This document shows positions 1 to 12,000 of a DNA stretch of 64,000 nucleotides, one piece after another. Source of the DNA: Salvelinus alpinus (lineage: Eukaryota > Chordata > Actinopteri > Salmoniformes > Salmonidae); the NCBI RefSeq assembly GCF_045679555.1, contig NC_092091.1:85871962-85935961 (forward strand). Reading direction: 5' to 3'. The stretch's first letter is position 1. Each line of letters starts with the position of its first letter. The position numbers and the translations under genes are program-made. The notes below the pieces were generated by a model. It was given only the letters and a program-made list of their open reading frames with translations. It did no database searches and was not told the origin of the DNA.

Positions 1-810
1 ATTACAGCTGATCATATTCCCTCTATTAGAACATTACAGCTGATCATATTCCCTCTATTAGAACAGAACATTACAGCTGATCATATTCCCTCTATTAGAA
101 CAGAACATTACAGCTGATCATATTCCCTCTGTTAGAACAGAACATTACAGCTGATCATATTCCCTCTGTTAGAGCAGAACATTACAGCTGATCATATTCC
201 CTCTATTAGAACATTACAGCTGATCATATTCCCTCTATTAGAACATTACAGCTGATCATATTCCCTCTATTAGAGCAGAACAGAACAGCTGATCATATTC
301 CTCTATTAGAACAGAACATTACAGCTGATCATATTCCCTCTATTAGAACAGAACATTACAGCTGATCATATTCCCTCTGTTAGAACAGAACATTACAGCT
401 GATCATATTCCCTCTGTTAGAACAGAACATTACAGCTGATCATATTCCCTCTATTAGAACAGAACATTACAGCTGATCATATTCCCTCTATTAGAACAGA
501 ACATTACAGCTGATCATAATCCCTCTATTAGAACATTACAGCTGATCATATTCCCTCTATTAGAACAGAACATTACAGCTGATCATATTCCCTCTGTTAG
601 AACAGAACATTACAGCTGATCATATTCCCTCTATTAGAACAGAACATTACAGCTGATCATATTCCCTCTATTAGAACAGAACATTACAGCTGATCATATT
701 CCCTCTATTAGAACATTACAGCTGATCATATTCCCTCTATTAGAACAGAACATTACAGCTGATCATATTCCCTCTATTAGAACAGAACATTACAGCTGAT
801 CATATTCCCT
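1..810. repeat. 36-bp minisatellite, intronic
   Basis: About 23 copies of a unit containing 'cattacagctgatcatattc', with 24- to 36-base length variants. It reaches the left edge of the window and stops about 15 bases before the acceptor at 826, so it supplies the branch-point region of that intron. Confidence 0.95.
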
Positions 811-825
811 ATGTCTTCTCTACAG

Positions 826-1042
826 GAAGAGTTGGGGCATTGAGAACTTTATCTCTTCAACCCTCCTGAGGAACATGAGGGAGAAGGATCTGAGAAAGGC
901 CATTGGCTATCACATGAAGAAGAGCCAATCACAGGAGCCAAAGCAGAAGGTGCTGTCGGCCAATCAGGCGAAGATTAACTACCTGGAGGAGCTGTGCGAC
1001 CTCAAGTCCTTCGGCGGGAAGTCTTTCAGCGCCACCATGATG
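826..1042 (+). CDS. frmpd1: FRMPD1-like exon (FERM segment), first in window
   Basis: The exon begins after 'tcttctctacag' and ends ACCATGATG before 'gtaggagag'. One base completes a codon from the upstream exon and 72 codons follow (frame from 827). The peptide has SWGIENFISSTLLRNM, AIGYHMKK and a KINYLEELCDLKSFGGK segment, typical of the FERM F2/F3 join in FRMPD proteins. A 36-bp array comes within about 25 bases of the acceptor, and a 51-bp array starts inside the last exon codons, so both splice sites border repeats. The ATG at 875 is internal, not a start. Confidence 0.88.
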
Positions 1043-2999
1043 GTAGGAGAGAGATTACCTCTATCTAGTTATCTCTGTATCTCTACCATGATGGTAGGAG
1101 AGAGAATACCTCTATCTAGTTATCTCTGTATCTCTACCATGATGGTAGGAGAGAGAATACCTCTATCTAGTTATCTCTGTATCTCTACCATGATGGTAGG
1201 GGAGAGATTACCTCTATCTAGTTATCTCTGTATCTCTACCATGATGGTAGGGGAGAGATGACCTCTATCTAGTTATCTCTGTATCTCCACCATGATGGTA
1301 GGAGAGAGAATACCTCTATCTAGTTATCTCTGTATCTCTACCATGATGGTAGGAGAGATTACCTCTATCTAGTTATCTCTGTATCTCTACCATGATGGTA
1401 GGAGAGAGATTACCTCTATCTAGTTATCTCTGTATCTCTGCCATGATGGTAGGGGAGAGATTACCTCTATCTAGTTATCTCTGTATCTCTACCATGATGG
1501 TAGGAGAGAGATTACCTCTTTCTAGTTATCTCTACCATGATGGTAGGTGAGAGATTACCTCTATCTAGTTATCTCTGTATCTCTACCATGATAGTATAAG
1601 AGAGATTACCTCTATCTAGTTATCTCTACCATGATGGTAGGAGAGAGATTGCCTCTATCTAGTTATCTCTGTATCTCTGCCATGATGGTAGGAGAGAGAT
1701 TACCTCTATCTAGTTATCTCTACCATGATGGTATGAGAGAGATTACCTCTATCTAGTTATCTCTACCATGATGGTAGGAGAGAGATTACCTCTATCTAGT
1801 TATCTCTGTATCTCTACCATGATAGTATAAGAGAGATTACCTCTATCTAGTTATCTCTACCATGATGGTAGGAGAGAGATTGCCTCTATCTAGTTATCTC
1901 TGTATCTCTGCCATGATGGTAGGAGAGAGATTACCTCTATCTAGTTATCTCTACCATGATGGTATGAGAGAGATTACCTCTATCTAGTTATCTCTACCAT
2001 GATGGTAGGAGAGAGATTACCTCTATCTAGTTATCTCTGTATCTCTACCATGATGGTAGGAGAGACATCAGCTCTATCTAGTTATCTCTGTCTATATCAT
2101 GATGGTAGGAGAGAGATTACCTCTATCTATCTCTAGTTATCTCTGTCTATATCATGATGGTAGGAGAGAGATTACCTCTATCTATCTCTAGTTATCTCTG
2201 TCTATATCATGATGGTAGTCCCTCAGCACCACCGTGAAGGATTATATTATCTCTCTACTTCTCTTTGTCAGTGCTGGCATGATGTATTCATCTCTATCAA
2301 CGTGTCCCTGTCATGGTGTCTCTCTCTCTCTATTCATCTCTGTCTACTGACAGGATAAAATGTGTTTCAGTGGGGAGGACAGAGCTATTCATTATTCTAT
2401 TTTGGCACCCCCTGGTGGTGTGGCCAGGGAGTGCCATGTTTTCAGGCCAAAGTTACACCTTGAGTTGGGAAGTGCTGGTTGTTGGGGCGGGAATTAGGCG
2501 GCCACAGCACCTGGATCTTCAGTACTCCCATGATGCACCACCCTTACCCACAGATCTAAGGAAGAAACCACCTGGATCTTCAGTACTCCCATGATGCACC
2601 ACCCTTACCCACAGATCCAAGGAAGAAACCACATGGATCTTCAGTACTCCCATGATGCACCACCCTTACCCACAGTTCTAGGCGAGAAAAACACTCAACT
2701 GACCTCAACTGTCTATGAGAACGTCATTCTCTCTCTTCTCCCTCTCTTCTCTCCCTCTCTCTCTCTCCTTAGCTCCAGGACAGAGAGTCGATGGTGACCC
2801 TGTTGGTGGGGTCGCGGTACGGTATCAGTCAGGTGGTGAACCACAAACTGAGCATCATGACCACCCTCACAGAGTTTAGCAGTATCACACGCATAGAGCT
2901 GCTACCAGAGTCTGACCGTGTCAGTCTGGTCAAGATATATCTACAGGACATCAAGGTATGATACACAAACACAGACATGCACGCACGCACGGACTAGCA

Positions 3000-3061
<62 letters not shown>

Positions 3062-6000
3062 ACAAAGCCAATTTCGCCAAAAGCTAGTTTCCTACTACTG
3101 AAAGACGTGTTTTTATCACTGATGCCTCGTCTTCTCTCCTCCTCTCTCTCTTCTCCCTCCTCTCCTCCTCTCTTTCTTCCCACTCCTTCTCTCCTCTCCT
3201 CCTCCTCTCTTCTCCCTCCCTCCTCCTCTCTTCTCCCCTCTCCTCCTCCTCTCGTCTCCCTCCATCCTCTGCTCTCCTCTACTCCCCTCCCCCTCTCCTC
3301 TCTCTTCTCCCTCTCTCCTCTCCTCCTCCTCTCTTCTCCCTCTCTCCTCTCCTCCTCCTCTCTTGTCCCTTCTCCCTCCTCTCCTCTCTGCTCCCCTCCC
3401 CTCCTCTCCTCTGCTCTCCTCTACTCCCCTCCACCGCTCCTCCTCTCTCTCTTCTCCCTCCCCCTCTCCTCCCCCTCTCTCCTCTCCTCCTCCTCTCTTC
3501 TCCCTCCCTCCTCTCCTCATCCTCTCATCTCCCTCCATCCTCTGCTCTCCTCTACTCCCCTCCCCTGCTCCTCCTCTCTCTCTTCTCCCTCCCCCTCTCC
3601 TCCCCCTCTCTCCTTCTCTCTCCTCTCCTCCTCCTCTCTTCTCCCTCCCTCCTCTCCCCCTCCTCTCGTCTCCCTCCATCCTCTGCTCTCCTCTACTCCC
3701 CTCCCCCTCTCCTCTCTCTCTTCTCCCTCCCTCCTCTCCTCCTCTCTCCCCTCCCCCTCTCCTCTCTCTCTTCTCCCTCCCTCCTCTCCTCCTCCTCTCT
3801 TCTCCCTCTCCTCCTCTCCTCCTCTCTCTCTTCCCCCTCCCTCCTCTCCTCCTCCTCTCTTCTCACTCTCTCTCACTCCCCAGCCTATCACCCTGTTGTT
3901 GGAGTCAGTAGCAGCTAAGGAACTGTCCTGTCTGGTGGCAGGGTACTGTCGTGCCCTAGTGGACCCCAGCCTCATCATCTTCCCCTGGTCACAGGACGCC
4001 AAGCAGCACCGCGTGTCCGCCGAGGAGGGTATGCTACCACACACGAACACAAACACACACACACACCAAGTCTCTGCTGAGGAGGGTACAATACCACCCC
4101 ACTACCAGGCTAGAGGGTATGCTACCACAGACGGACACAAACACACACACACACCAAGTCTCTGCTGAGGAAGGTACAATACCACCCCACTACCAGGCTA
4201 ATCACAACAGGGACAACGTCCTTTCAGTCAATTAAGGAATTGAAAAGTAACATGTATTTTCCATAAAGAGTTTGAATTGGTGAGTCGACATCTGCCACTC
4301 TAATGATATCAGTTTAGAATGTTTCAATAATTAAATCGTTGAAGAGAAAAGAAGGAGACAGTCAGACAGTAGAACTAGGTTGTATCTGTGTGTCAGACAG
4401 TAGAACTAGGTTGTATCTGTGTGTCAGACAGTAGAACTAGGTTGTATCTGTGTGTCAGACAGTAGAACTAGGTTGTATCTGTGTCAGACAGTAGAACTAG
4501 GTTGTATCTGTGTCAGACAGTAGAACTAGGTTGTATCTGTGTGTCAGACAGTAGAACTAGGTTGTATCTGTGTCAGACAGTAGAACTAGGTTGTATCTGT
4601 GTGTCAGACAGTAGAAATAGGTTGTATCTGTGTGTCAGACAGTAGAACTAAGTTGTATCTGTGTGTCAGACAGTAGAACTAGGTTGTATCTGTGTGTCAG
4701 ACAGTAGAACTAAGTTGTATCTGTGTGTCAGACAGTAGAACTAGGTTGTATCTGTGGGTCAGACAGTAGAACTAGGTTGTATCTGTGTGTCAGACAGTAG
4801 AACTAGGTTGTGTCTGTATGTTAGACAGTATAACTAGGTTGTGTCTGTGTGTTAGACAGTAGAACTAGGTTGTGTCTGTGTGTTAGACAGTAGAACTAGG
4901 TTGTGTCTGTGTGTCAGACAGTAGAACTAGGTTGTATCTGTGTCAGACAGTAGAACTAGGTTGTATCTGTGTGTCAGACAGTAGAACTAGGTTGTATCTG
5001 TGTGTCAGACAGTAGAACTAAGTTGTATCTGTGTGTCAGACAGTAGAACTAGGTTGTGTCTGTGTGTCAGACAGTAGAACTAGGTTGTATCTGTGTGTCA
5101 GACAGTAGAACTAAGTTGTATCTGTGTGTCAGATAGTAGAACTAGGTTGTATCTGTGTGTCAGACAGTAGAACTAAGTTGTATCTGTGTGTCAGACAGTA
5201 GAACTAAGTTGTATCTGTGTGTCAGATAGTAGAACTAGGTTGTATCTGTGTGTCAGACAGTAGAACTAAGTTGTATATGTGTGTCAGACAGTAGAACTAG
5301 GTTGTATCTGTGTGTCAGATAGTAGAACTAGGTTGTATCTGTGTGTCAGACAGTAGAACTAAGTTGTATCTGTGTGTCAGACAGTAGAACTAAGTTGTAT
5401 CTGTGTGTCAGACAGTAGAACTAGGTTGTATCTGTGTGTCAGACAGTAGAACTAGGTTGTGTCTGTGTGTCAGACAGTAGAACTAGGTTGTATCTGTGTG
5501 TCAGACAGTAGAACTAGGTTGTATCTGTGTGTCAGACAGTAGAACTAGGTTGTATCTGTGTGTCAGACAGTAGAACTAGGTTGAATCTGTGTGTTACATT
5601 TACATTTACATTTAAGTCATTTAGCAGACGCTCTTATCCAGAGCGACTTACAAATTGGTGCATTCACCTTATGATATCCAGTGGAACAACCACTTTACAA
5701 TAGTGCATCTAACTCTTTTAAGGGGGGGGGGGGGGGGGTTAGAAGGGTTACTTTATCCTATCCTAGGTATTCCTTAAAGAGGTGGGGTTTCAGGTGTCTC
5801 CGGAAGGTGGTGATTGACTCCGCTGACCTGGCGTCGTGAGGGAGTTTGTTCCACCATTGGGGTGCCAGAGCAGCGAACAGTTTTGACTGGGCTGAGCGGG
5901 AACTGTACTTCCTCAGAGGTAGGGAGGCGAGCAGGCCAGAGGTGGATGAACGCAGTGCCCTTGTTTGGGTGTAGGGCCTGATCAGAGCCTGAAGGTACGG

Positions 6001-9000
6001 AGGTGCCGTTCCCCTCGCAGCTCCGTAGGCAAGCACCATGGTCTTGTAGCGGATGCGAGCTTCAACTGGAAGCCAGTGGAGAGAGCGGAGGAGCGGGGTG
6101 ACGTGAGAGAACTTGGGAAGGTTGAACACCAGACGGGCTGCGGCGTTCTGGATGAGTTGTAGGGGTTTAATGGCACAGGCAGGGAGCCCAGCCAACAGCG
6201 AGTTGCAGTAATCCAGACGGGAGATGACAAGTGCCTGGATTAGGACCTGCGCCGCTTCCTGTGTGAGGCAGGGTCGTACTCTGAGGATGTTGTAGAGCAT
6301 GAACCTACAGGAACGGGCCACCGCCTTGATGTTAGTTGAGAACGACAGTGTGTTGTCCAGGATCACGCCAAGGTTCTTAGCGCTCTGGGAGGAGGACACA
6401 ATGGAGTTGTCAACCGTGATGGCGAGATCATGGAACGGGCAGTCCTTCCCCGGGAGGAAGAGCAGCTCTGTCTTGCCGAGGTTCAGCTTGAGGTGGTGAT
6501 CCGTCATCCACACTGATATGTCTGCCAGACATGCAGAGATGCGATTCGCCACCTGGTCATCAGAAGGGGGAAAGGAGAAGATTAATTAATAGGACCGGGG
6601 CGGCAGGGTAGCCTAGTGGTTAGAGCGTTGGACTAGTAACCGAAAGGTTGCAAGTTCAAATCCCCGAGCTGACAAGGTACAAATCTGTCGTTCTGCCCCT
6701 GAACAGGCAGTTAACCCACTGTTCCTAGGCCGTCATTGAAAATAAGAATTTGTTCTTAACTGACTTGCCTAGTTAAATAAAGGTTAAAAAAAAAAAAAAA
6801 AAAAATTGTGTGTCGTCTGCATAGCAATGATAGGAGAGACCATGTGAGGTTATGACAGAGCCAAGTGACTTGGTGTATAGCGAGAATAGGAGAGGGCCTA
6901 GAACAGAGCCCTGGGGGACACCAGTGGTGAGAGCGCGTGGTGAGGAGACAGATTCTCGCCACGCCACCTGGTAGGAGCGACCTGTCAGGTAGGACGCAAT
7001 CCAAGCGTGGGCCGCGCCGGAGATGCCCAACTCGGAGAGGGTGGAGAGGAGGATCTGATGGTTCACAGTATCGAAGGCAGCCGATAGGTCTAGAAGGATG
7101 AGAGCAGAGGAGAGAGAGTTAGCTTTAGCAGTGCGGAGCGCCTCCGTGATACAGAGAAGAGCAGTCTCAGTTGAATGACTAGTCTTGAAACCTGACTGAT
7201 TTGGATCAAGAAGGTCATTCTGAGAGAGATAGCAGGAGAGCTGGCCAAGGACGGCACGTTCAAGAGTTTTGGAGAGAAAAGAAAGAAGGGATACTGGTCT
7301 GTAGTTGTTGACATCGGAGGGATCGAGTGTAGGTTTTTTCAGAAGGGGTGCAACTCTCGCTCTCTTGAAGACGGAAGGGACGTAGCCAGCGGTCAAGGAT
7401 GAGTTGATGAGCGAGGTGAGGTAAGGGAGAAGGTCTCCGGAAATGGTCTGGACAAGAGAGGAGGGGATGGGGTCAAGCGGGCAGGTTGTTGGGCGGCCGG
7501 CCATCACAAGACGCGAGATTTCATCTGGAGAGAGAGGGGAGAAAGAGGTCAGAGCACAGGGTAGGGCAGTGTGAGCAGAACCAGCGGTGTCGTTTGACTT
7601 AGCAAACGAGGATCGGATGTCGTCGACCTTCTTTTCAAAATGGTTGACGAAGTCATCTGCAGAGAGGGAGGAGGGGGGGGGGGAGGAGGATTCAGGAGGG
7701 AGGAGAAGGTGGCAAAGAGCTTCCTAGGGTTAGAGGCAGATGCTTGGAATTTAGAGTGGTAGAAAGTGGCTTTAGCAGCGGAGACAGAAGAGGAAAATGT
7801 AGAGAGGAGGGAGTGAAAGGATGCCAGGTCCGCAGGGAAGCGAGTTTTCCTCCATTTCCGCTCGGCTGCCCGGAGCCCTGTTCTGTGAGCTCGCAATGAG
7901 TCGTCGAGCCACGGAGCAGGAGGGGAGGACCGAGCCGGCCTGGAGGATAGGGGACATAGAGAGTCAAAGGATGCAGAAAGGGAGGAGAGGAGGGTTGAGG
8001 AGGCAGAATCAGGAGATAGGTTGGAGAAGGTTTGAGCAGAGGGAAGAGATGATAGGATGGAAGAGGAGAGAGTAGCGGGGGAGAGAGAGCGAAGGTAGGG
8101 ACGGCGCGATACCATCCGAGTAGGGGCAGTGTGGGAAGTGTTGGATGAGAGCGAGAGGGAAAAGGATACAAGGTAGTGGTCGGAGACTAGGAGGGGAGTT
8201 GCAATGAGGTTAGTGGAAGAACAGCATCTAGTAAAGATGAGGTCAAGCGTATTGCCTGCCTTGTGAGTAGGGGGGGAAGGTGAGAGGGTGAGGTCAAAAG
8301 AGGAGAGGAGTGGAAAGAAGGAGGCAGAGAGAAATGAGTCAAAGGTAGACGTGGGGAGGTTAAAGTCACCCAGAACTGTGAGAGGTGAGCCGTCCTCAGG
8401 AAAGGAGCTTATCAAGGCATCAAGCTCATTGATGAACTCTCCGAGGGAACCTGGAGGGCGATAAATGATAAGGATGTTAAGCTTGAAAGGACTGGTAACT
8501 GTGACAGCATGGAATTCAAAAGAGGCGATAGACAGATGGGTAAGGGGAGAAAGAGAGAATGACCACTTGGGAGAGATGAGGATCCCAGTGCCACCACCCC
8601 GCTGACCAGAAGCTCTCGGGGTGTGCGAGAACACGTGGGCAGACGAGGAGAGAGCAGTAGGAGTAGCAGTGTTATCTGTGGTAATCCATGTTTCCGTCAG
8701 TGCCAAGAAGTCGAGGGACTGGAGGGAAGCATAGGCTGAGATGAACTCTGCCTTGTTGGCCGCAGATCGGCAGTTCCAGAGGCTGCCGGAGACCTGGAAC
8801 TCCACGTGGGTCGTGCGCGCTGGGACCACCAGGTTAGGGTGGCCGCGGCCACGCGGTGTGAAGCGTTTGTATGGTCTGTGCAGAGAGGAGAGAACAGGGA
8901 TAGACAGACACATAGTTGACAGGCTACAGAAGAGGCTACGCTAATGCAAAGGAGATTGGAATGACAAGTGGACTACACGTCTCGAATGTTCAGAAAGTTA

Positions 9001-12000
9001 AGCTTACGTTGCAAAAATCTTATTGACTAAAATGATTAAAATGATACAGTACTGCTGACTGGTGAAGTAGGCTAGCTAGCAGTGGCTGCGTTGTTGACTT
9101 TGTTTGAAAGTGTAGCTGGCTAGGTAACCTCGATAACTGGCTAGGTAACCTCGATGATTACTCTAAACTACACAATTATCTTAGATACAAAGACAGCAAA
9201 GACAACTATGTAGCTAGCTAACACTACACTAATCAAGGCGTTCCGTTGTAATGTAATAGTTTCTACAGTGCTGCTATTCGGTAGAAGTTGGCTAGCTGGC
9301 TAGCTAGCAGTGTTGACTAGGTAGGAGAACGGTGGCGCGGCGGACGAGAATAGCTGGCTAGCTAACCTCGATAGTTACTCTAAACTACACAATTATGTTA
9401 GATACAAAGACAGCAAAGACAACTATGTAGCTAGCTAACACTACACTAATCAAGGCGTTCCGTTGTAATGTAATAGTTTCTACAGTGCTGCTATTCAGTA
9501 GAATAGCAACTTCGGTAGAAGTTGGCTAGCTGGCTAGCTAGCAGTGTTGACTACTTTAGAAGTGCGAAAATAGCTGGCTAGCTAACCTCGATAATTACTC
9601 TAAACTACACAATTATCTTTGATACAAAGACGGCTATGTAGCTAGCTAAGATCAGACAAATCAAACCGTTGCACTGTAATGAAATGAAATTAAATGTAAT
9701 ACTACCTGTGGAGCGAAGCGAAATGCGACTACTCGCTCCAACCCGGAAGTGCTTTTAGACAGTAGAACTAGGTTGTATCTGTGTCAGACAGTAGAACTAG
9801 GTTGTGTCTGTGTTAGACAGTAGAACTAGGTTGTATCTGTGTGTCAGACAGTAGAACTAGGTTGTGTCTGTATCAGACAGTAGAACTAGGTTGTATCTGT
9901 GTGTTAGACGGTAGAACTAGGTTGTATCTGTGTTAGACAGTAGAACTAGGTTGTATCTGTGTGTTAGACAGTAGAACTAGGTTGTATCTGTGTCAGACAG
10001 TAGAACTAGGTTGTATCTGTGTCAGACAGTAGAACTAGGTTGTATCTGTGTGTTAGACAGTAGAACTAGGTTGTATCTGTGTCAGACAGTAGAACTAGGT
10101 TGTATCTGTGTTAGACAGTAGAACTAGGTTGTATCTGTGTGTCAGACAGTAGAACTAGGTTGTATCTGTGTGTCAGACAGTAGAACTAGGTTGTATCTGT
10201 GGGTCAGACAGTAGAACTAGGTTGTATCTGTGGGTCAGACAGTAGAACTAGGTTGTATCTGTGTGTCAGACAGTAGAACTAGGTTGTATCTGTGGGTCAG
10301 ACAGTAGCACTAGGTTGTATCTGTGTGTCAGACAGTAGAACTAGGTTGTATGTGTGTCAGACAGTAGAACTAGGTTGTGTCTGTGTGTCAGACAGTAGAA
10401 CTAGGTTGTATCTGTGTGTCAGACAGTAGAACTAGGTTGTATCTGTGTGTCAGACAGTAGAACTAGGTTGTATGTGTGTCAGACAGTAGAACTAGGTTGT
10501 ATCTGTGTCAGACAGTAGAACTAGGTTGTATCTGTGTCAGACAGTAGAACTAGGTTGTATCTGTGTCAGACAGTAGAACTAGGTTGTATCTGTGTCAGAC
10601 AGTAGAACTAGGTTGTATCTGTGTGTCAGACAGTAGAACTAGGTTGTATCTGTGTGTCAGACAGTAGAACTAGGTTGTATCTGTGTGTTAGACAGTAGAA
10701 CTAGGTTGTGTCTGTGTGTCAGATAGTGCAGTATATACTGTAAGCTGTTAAATAAGTAAACCTATCATGAAAATCAAGTTGCAGAAGTGTTTTTTCATGA
10801 TGTAATGTGTTACAGGTTTCATGTTGTAATGGTGTGTTTCTGTAGGTTATGTGTTCCAGGTTTCATGTTGTCATGGTGTGTGTCTATAGGTTATGTGTTC
10901 CAGGTTTCATGTTGTCATGGTGTGTGTCTATAGGTTATGTGTTCCAGGTTTCATGTTGTCATGGTGTGTGTCTATAGGTTATGTGTTCCAGGTTTCATGT
11001 TGTCATGGTGTGTGTCTATAGGTTGTGTGTTCCAGGTTTCATGTTGTCATGGTGTGTTTCTATAGGTTATGTGTTCCAGGTTTCATGTTGTCATGGTGTG
11101 TGTCTATAGGTTATGTGTTCCAGGTTTCATGTTGTCATGGTGTGTGTCTATAGGTTATGTGTTCCAGGTTTCATGTTGTCATGGTGTGTGTCTATAGGTT
11201 ATGTGTTCCAGGTTTCATGTTGTCATGGTGTGTGTCTATAGGTTATGTGTCGAGGTGTGGCAGTGACTCGGACGATTCCTCAGACATGGACATGGACACT
11301 CTCATCTCCCTCGTATCCCATAACAACAAGCGAACCACATCAGACCCTGTCGGTCTACGCCGGATTATGGAGGAGAGGAAAGAGGAGAGGAAAGAGAGGA
11401 AGGAGAGAGAGGAGAGGAAAAAGAAGGAGAAGGGAGAAGGAGAACAAGAGAAAAATATGAAATACGGAACTATGTCTCCACTGAGAAAAAACAGAGAGAA
11501 GGAGACAATTGAGGAGAAGGTGGGAGGAATTGGGGACCAGAGAAAGAAAGACACTGAAGCTGGAGAAGAGGCGAAGTCCGAGAAACAACGAGGAGCAGAG
11601 AACGGAGGAATGCAGGAAGACGGCAGAGAAGGAGAGGACGAGAGAGCAAAGAAGGAAAGAGGAGGGGAGGGGAAAGGAGAGGAGGAGAGAGGAGGACGGG
11701 AAAGGAAAGGAGAGGAGGAGAGAGGTGGAGGGGAGAGGAAAGGAGAGGAGGAGAGAGGAGGAGGGGAGGTTGGGGGAGCTACGACAGAAGAGCACCCGTC
11801 CGTATCAGAGGAGGCGTCAGACTCGTGTCGTACTGACTCTCGTTTCATGACCAGCATCTCCAGTGACTCCCTGGATGCTCTGGAGGAAGATGACCTGATC
11901 GCCTGCTCTTCCTCCCACCCTCACCCTCCCTTCCGCCTCACAGTGGAGCCCCCCCATCCCCAGCCACACCCACGAGGGGGTGCATCCTCACCCCAAGGAG

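Larger units (their letters stand above)
5593..9756 (-). mobile_element. L2-clade LINE, near full length, disrupted
   Basis: A 4.2-kb non-LTR retrotransposon on the minus strand, inserted in a 31-bp array. Its 3' end (5593-5760) has the 'catttaca' tail repeats and a G-run. Endonuclease (8913 down to about 7690): LWNCRSAANK, LTETWI, GGGTGILIS, LGDFNL, SDHYLVSF. Reverse transcriptase (7507-6810): LDLSAAFDTVNH, GVPQGSVLGPLLF, YADDTQ. The C-terminal part resumes at 6552 and ends at 5758 (HLKPHLFKEYLG). Breaks: a frame change at a homopolymer near 7675, where both sides are clearly the same polyprotein, and a SINE inserted right after YADDTQ. Upstream, 8944-9756 is an untranslated promoter-like region with internal tandem copies. 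Not active as read. The clade assignment is by recalled motif style. Confidence 0.88.

Noticed and set aside
1..810. CRISPR-like direct repeats
   Set aside because: Units are contiguous without unique spacers, and the DNA is vertebrate.
875..1261. 128-residue frame starting at 875 as a whole gene
   Set aside because: Only 826-1042 is exon; the rest reads through the donor into the 51-base array.
2918..4168. 416-residue + strand frame and several overlapping minus-strand frames
   Set aside because: They run through a (CA)n repeat and a polypyrimidine array. The only real coding part is the FRMPD1 exon at 3884-4028.
6600..6670. Possible tRNA gene
   Set aside because: The A and B boxes belong to the head of a SINE with a LINE-type tail and poly(A).
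11243..11857. 204-residue minus-strand frame and overlapping frames
   Set aside because: Shadow of the Glu/Arg-rich FRMPD1 exon.
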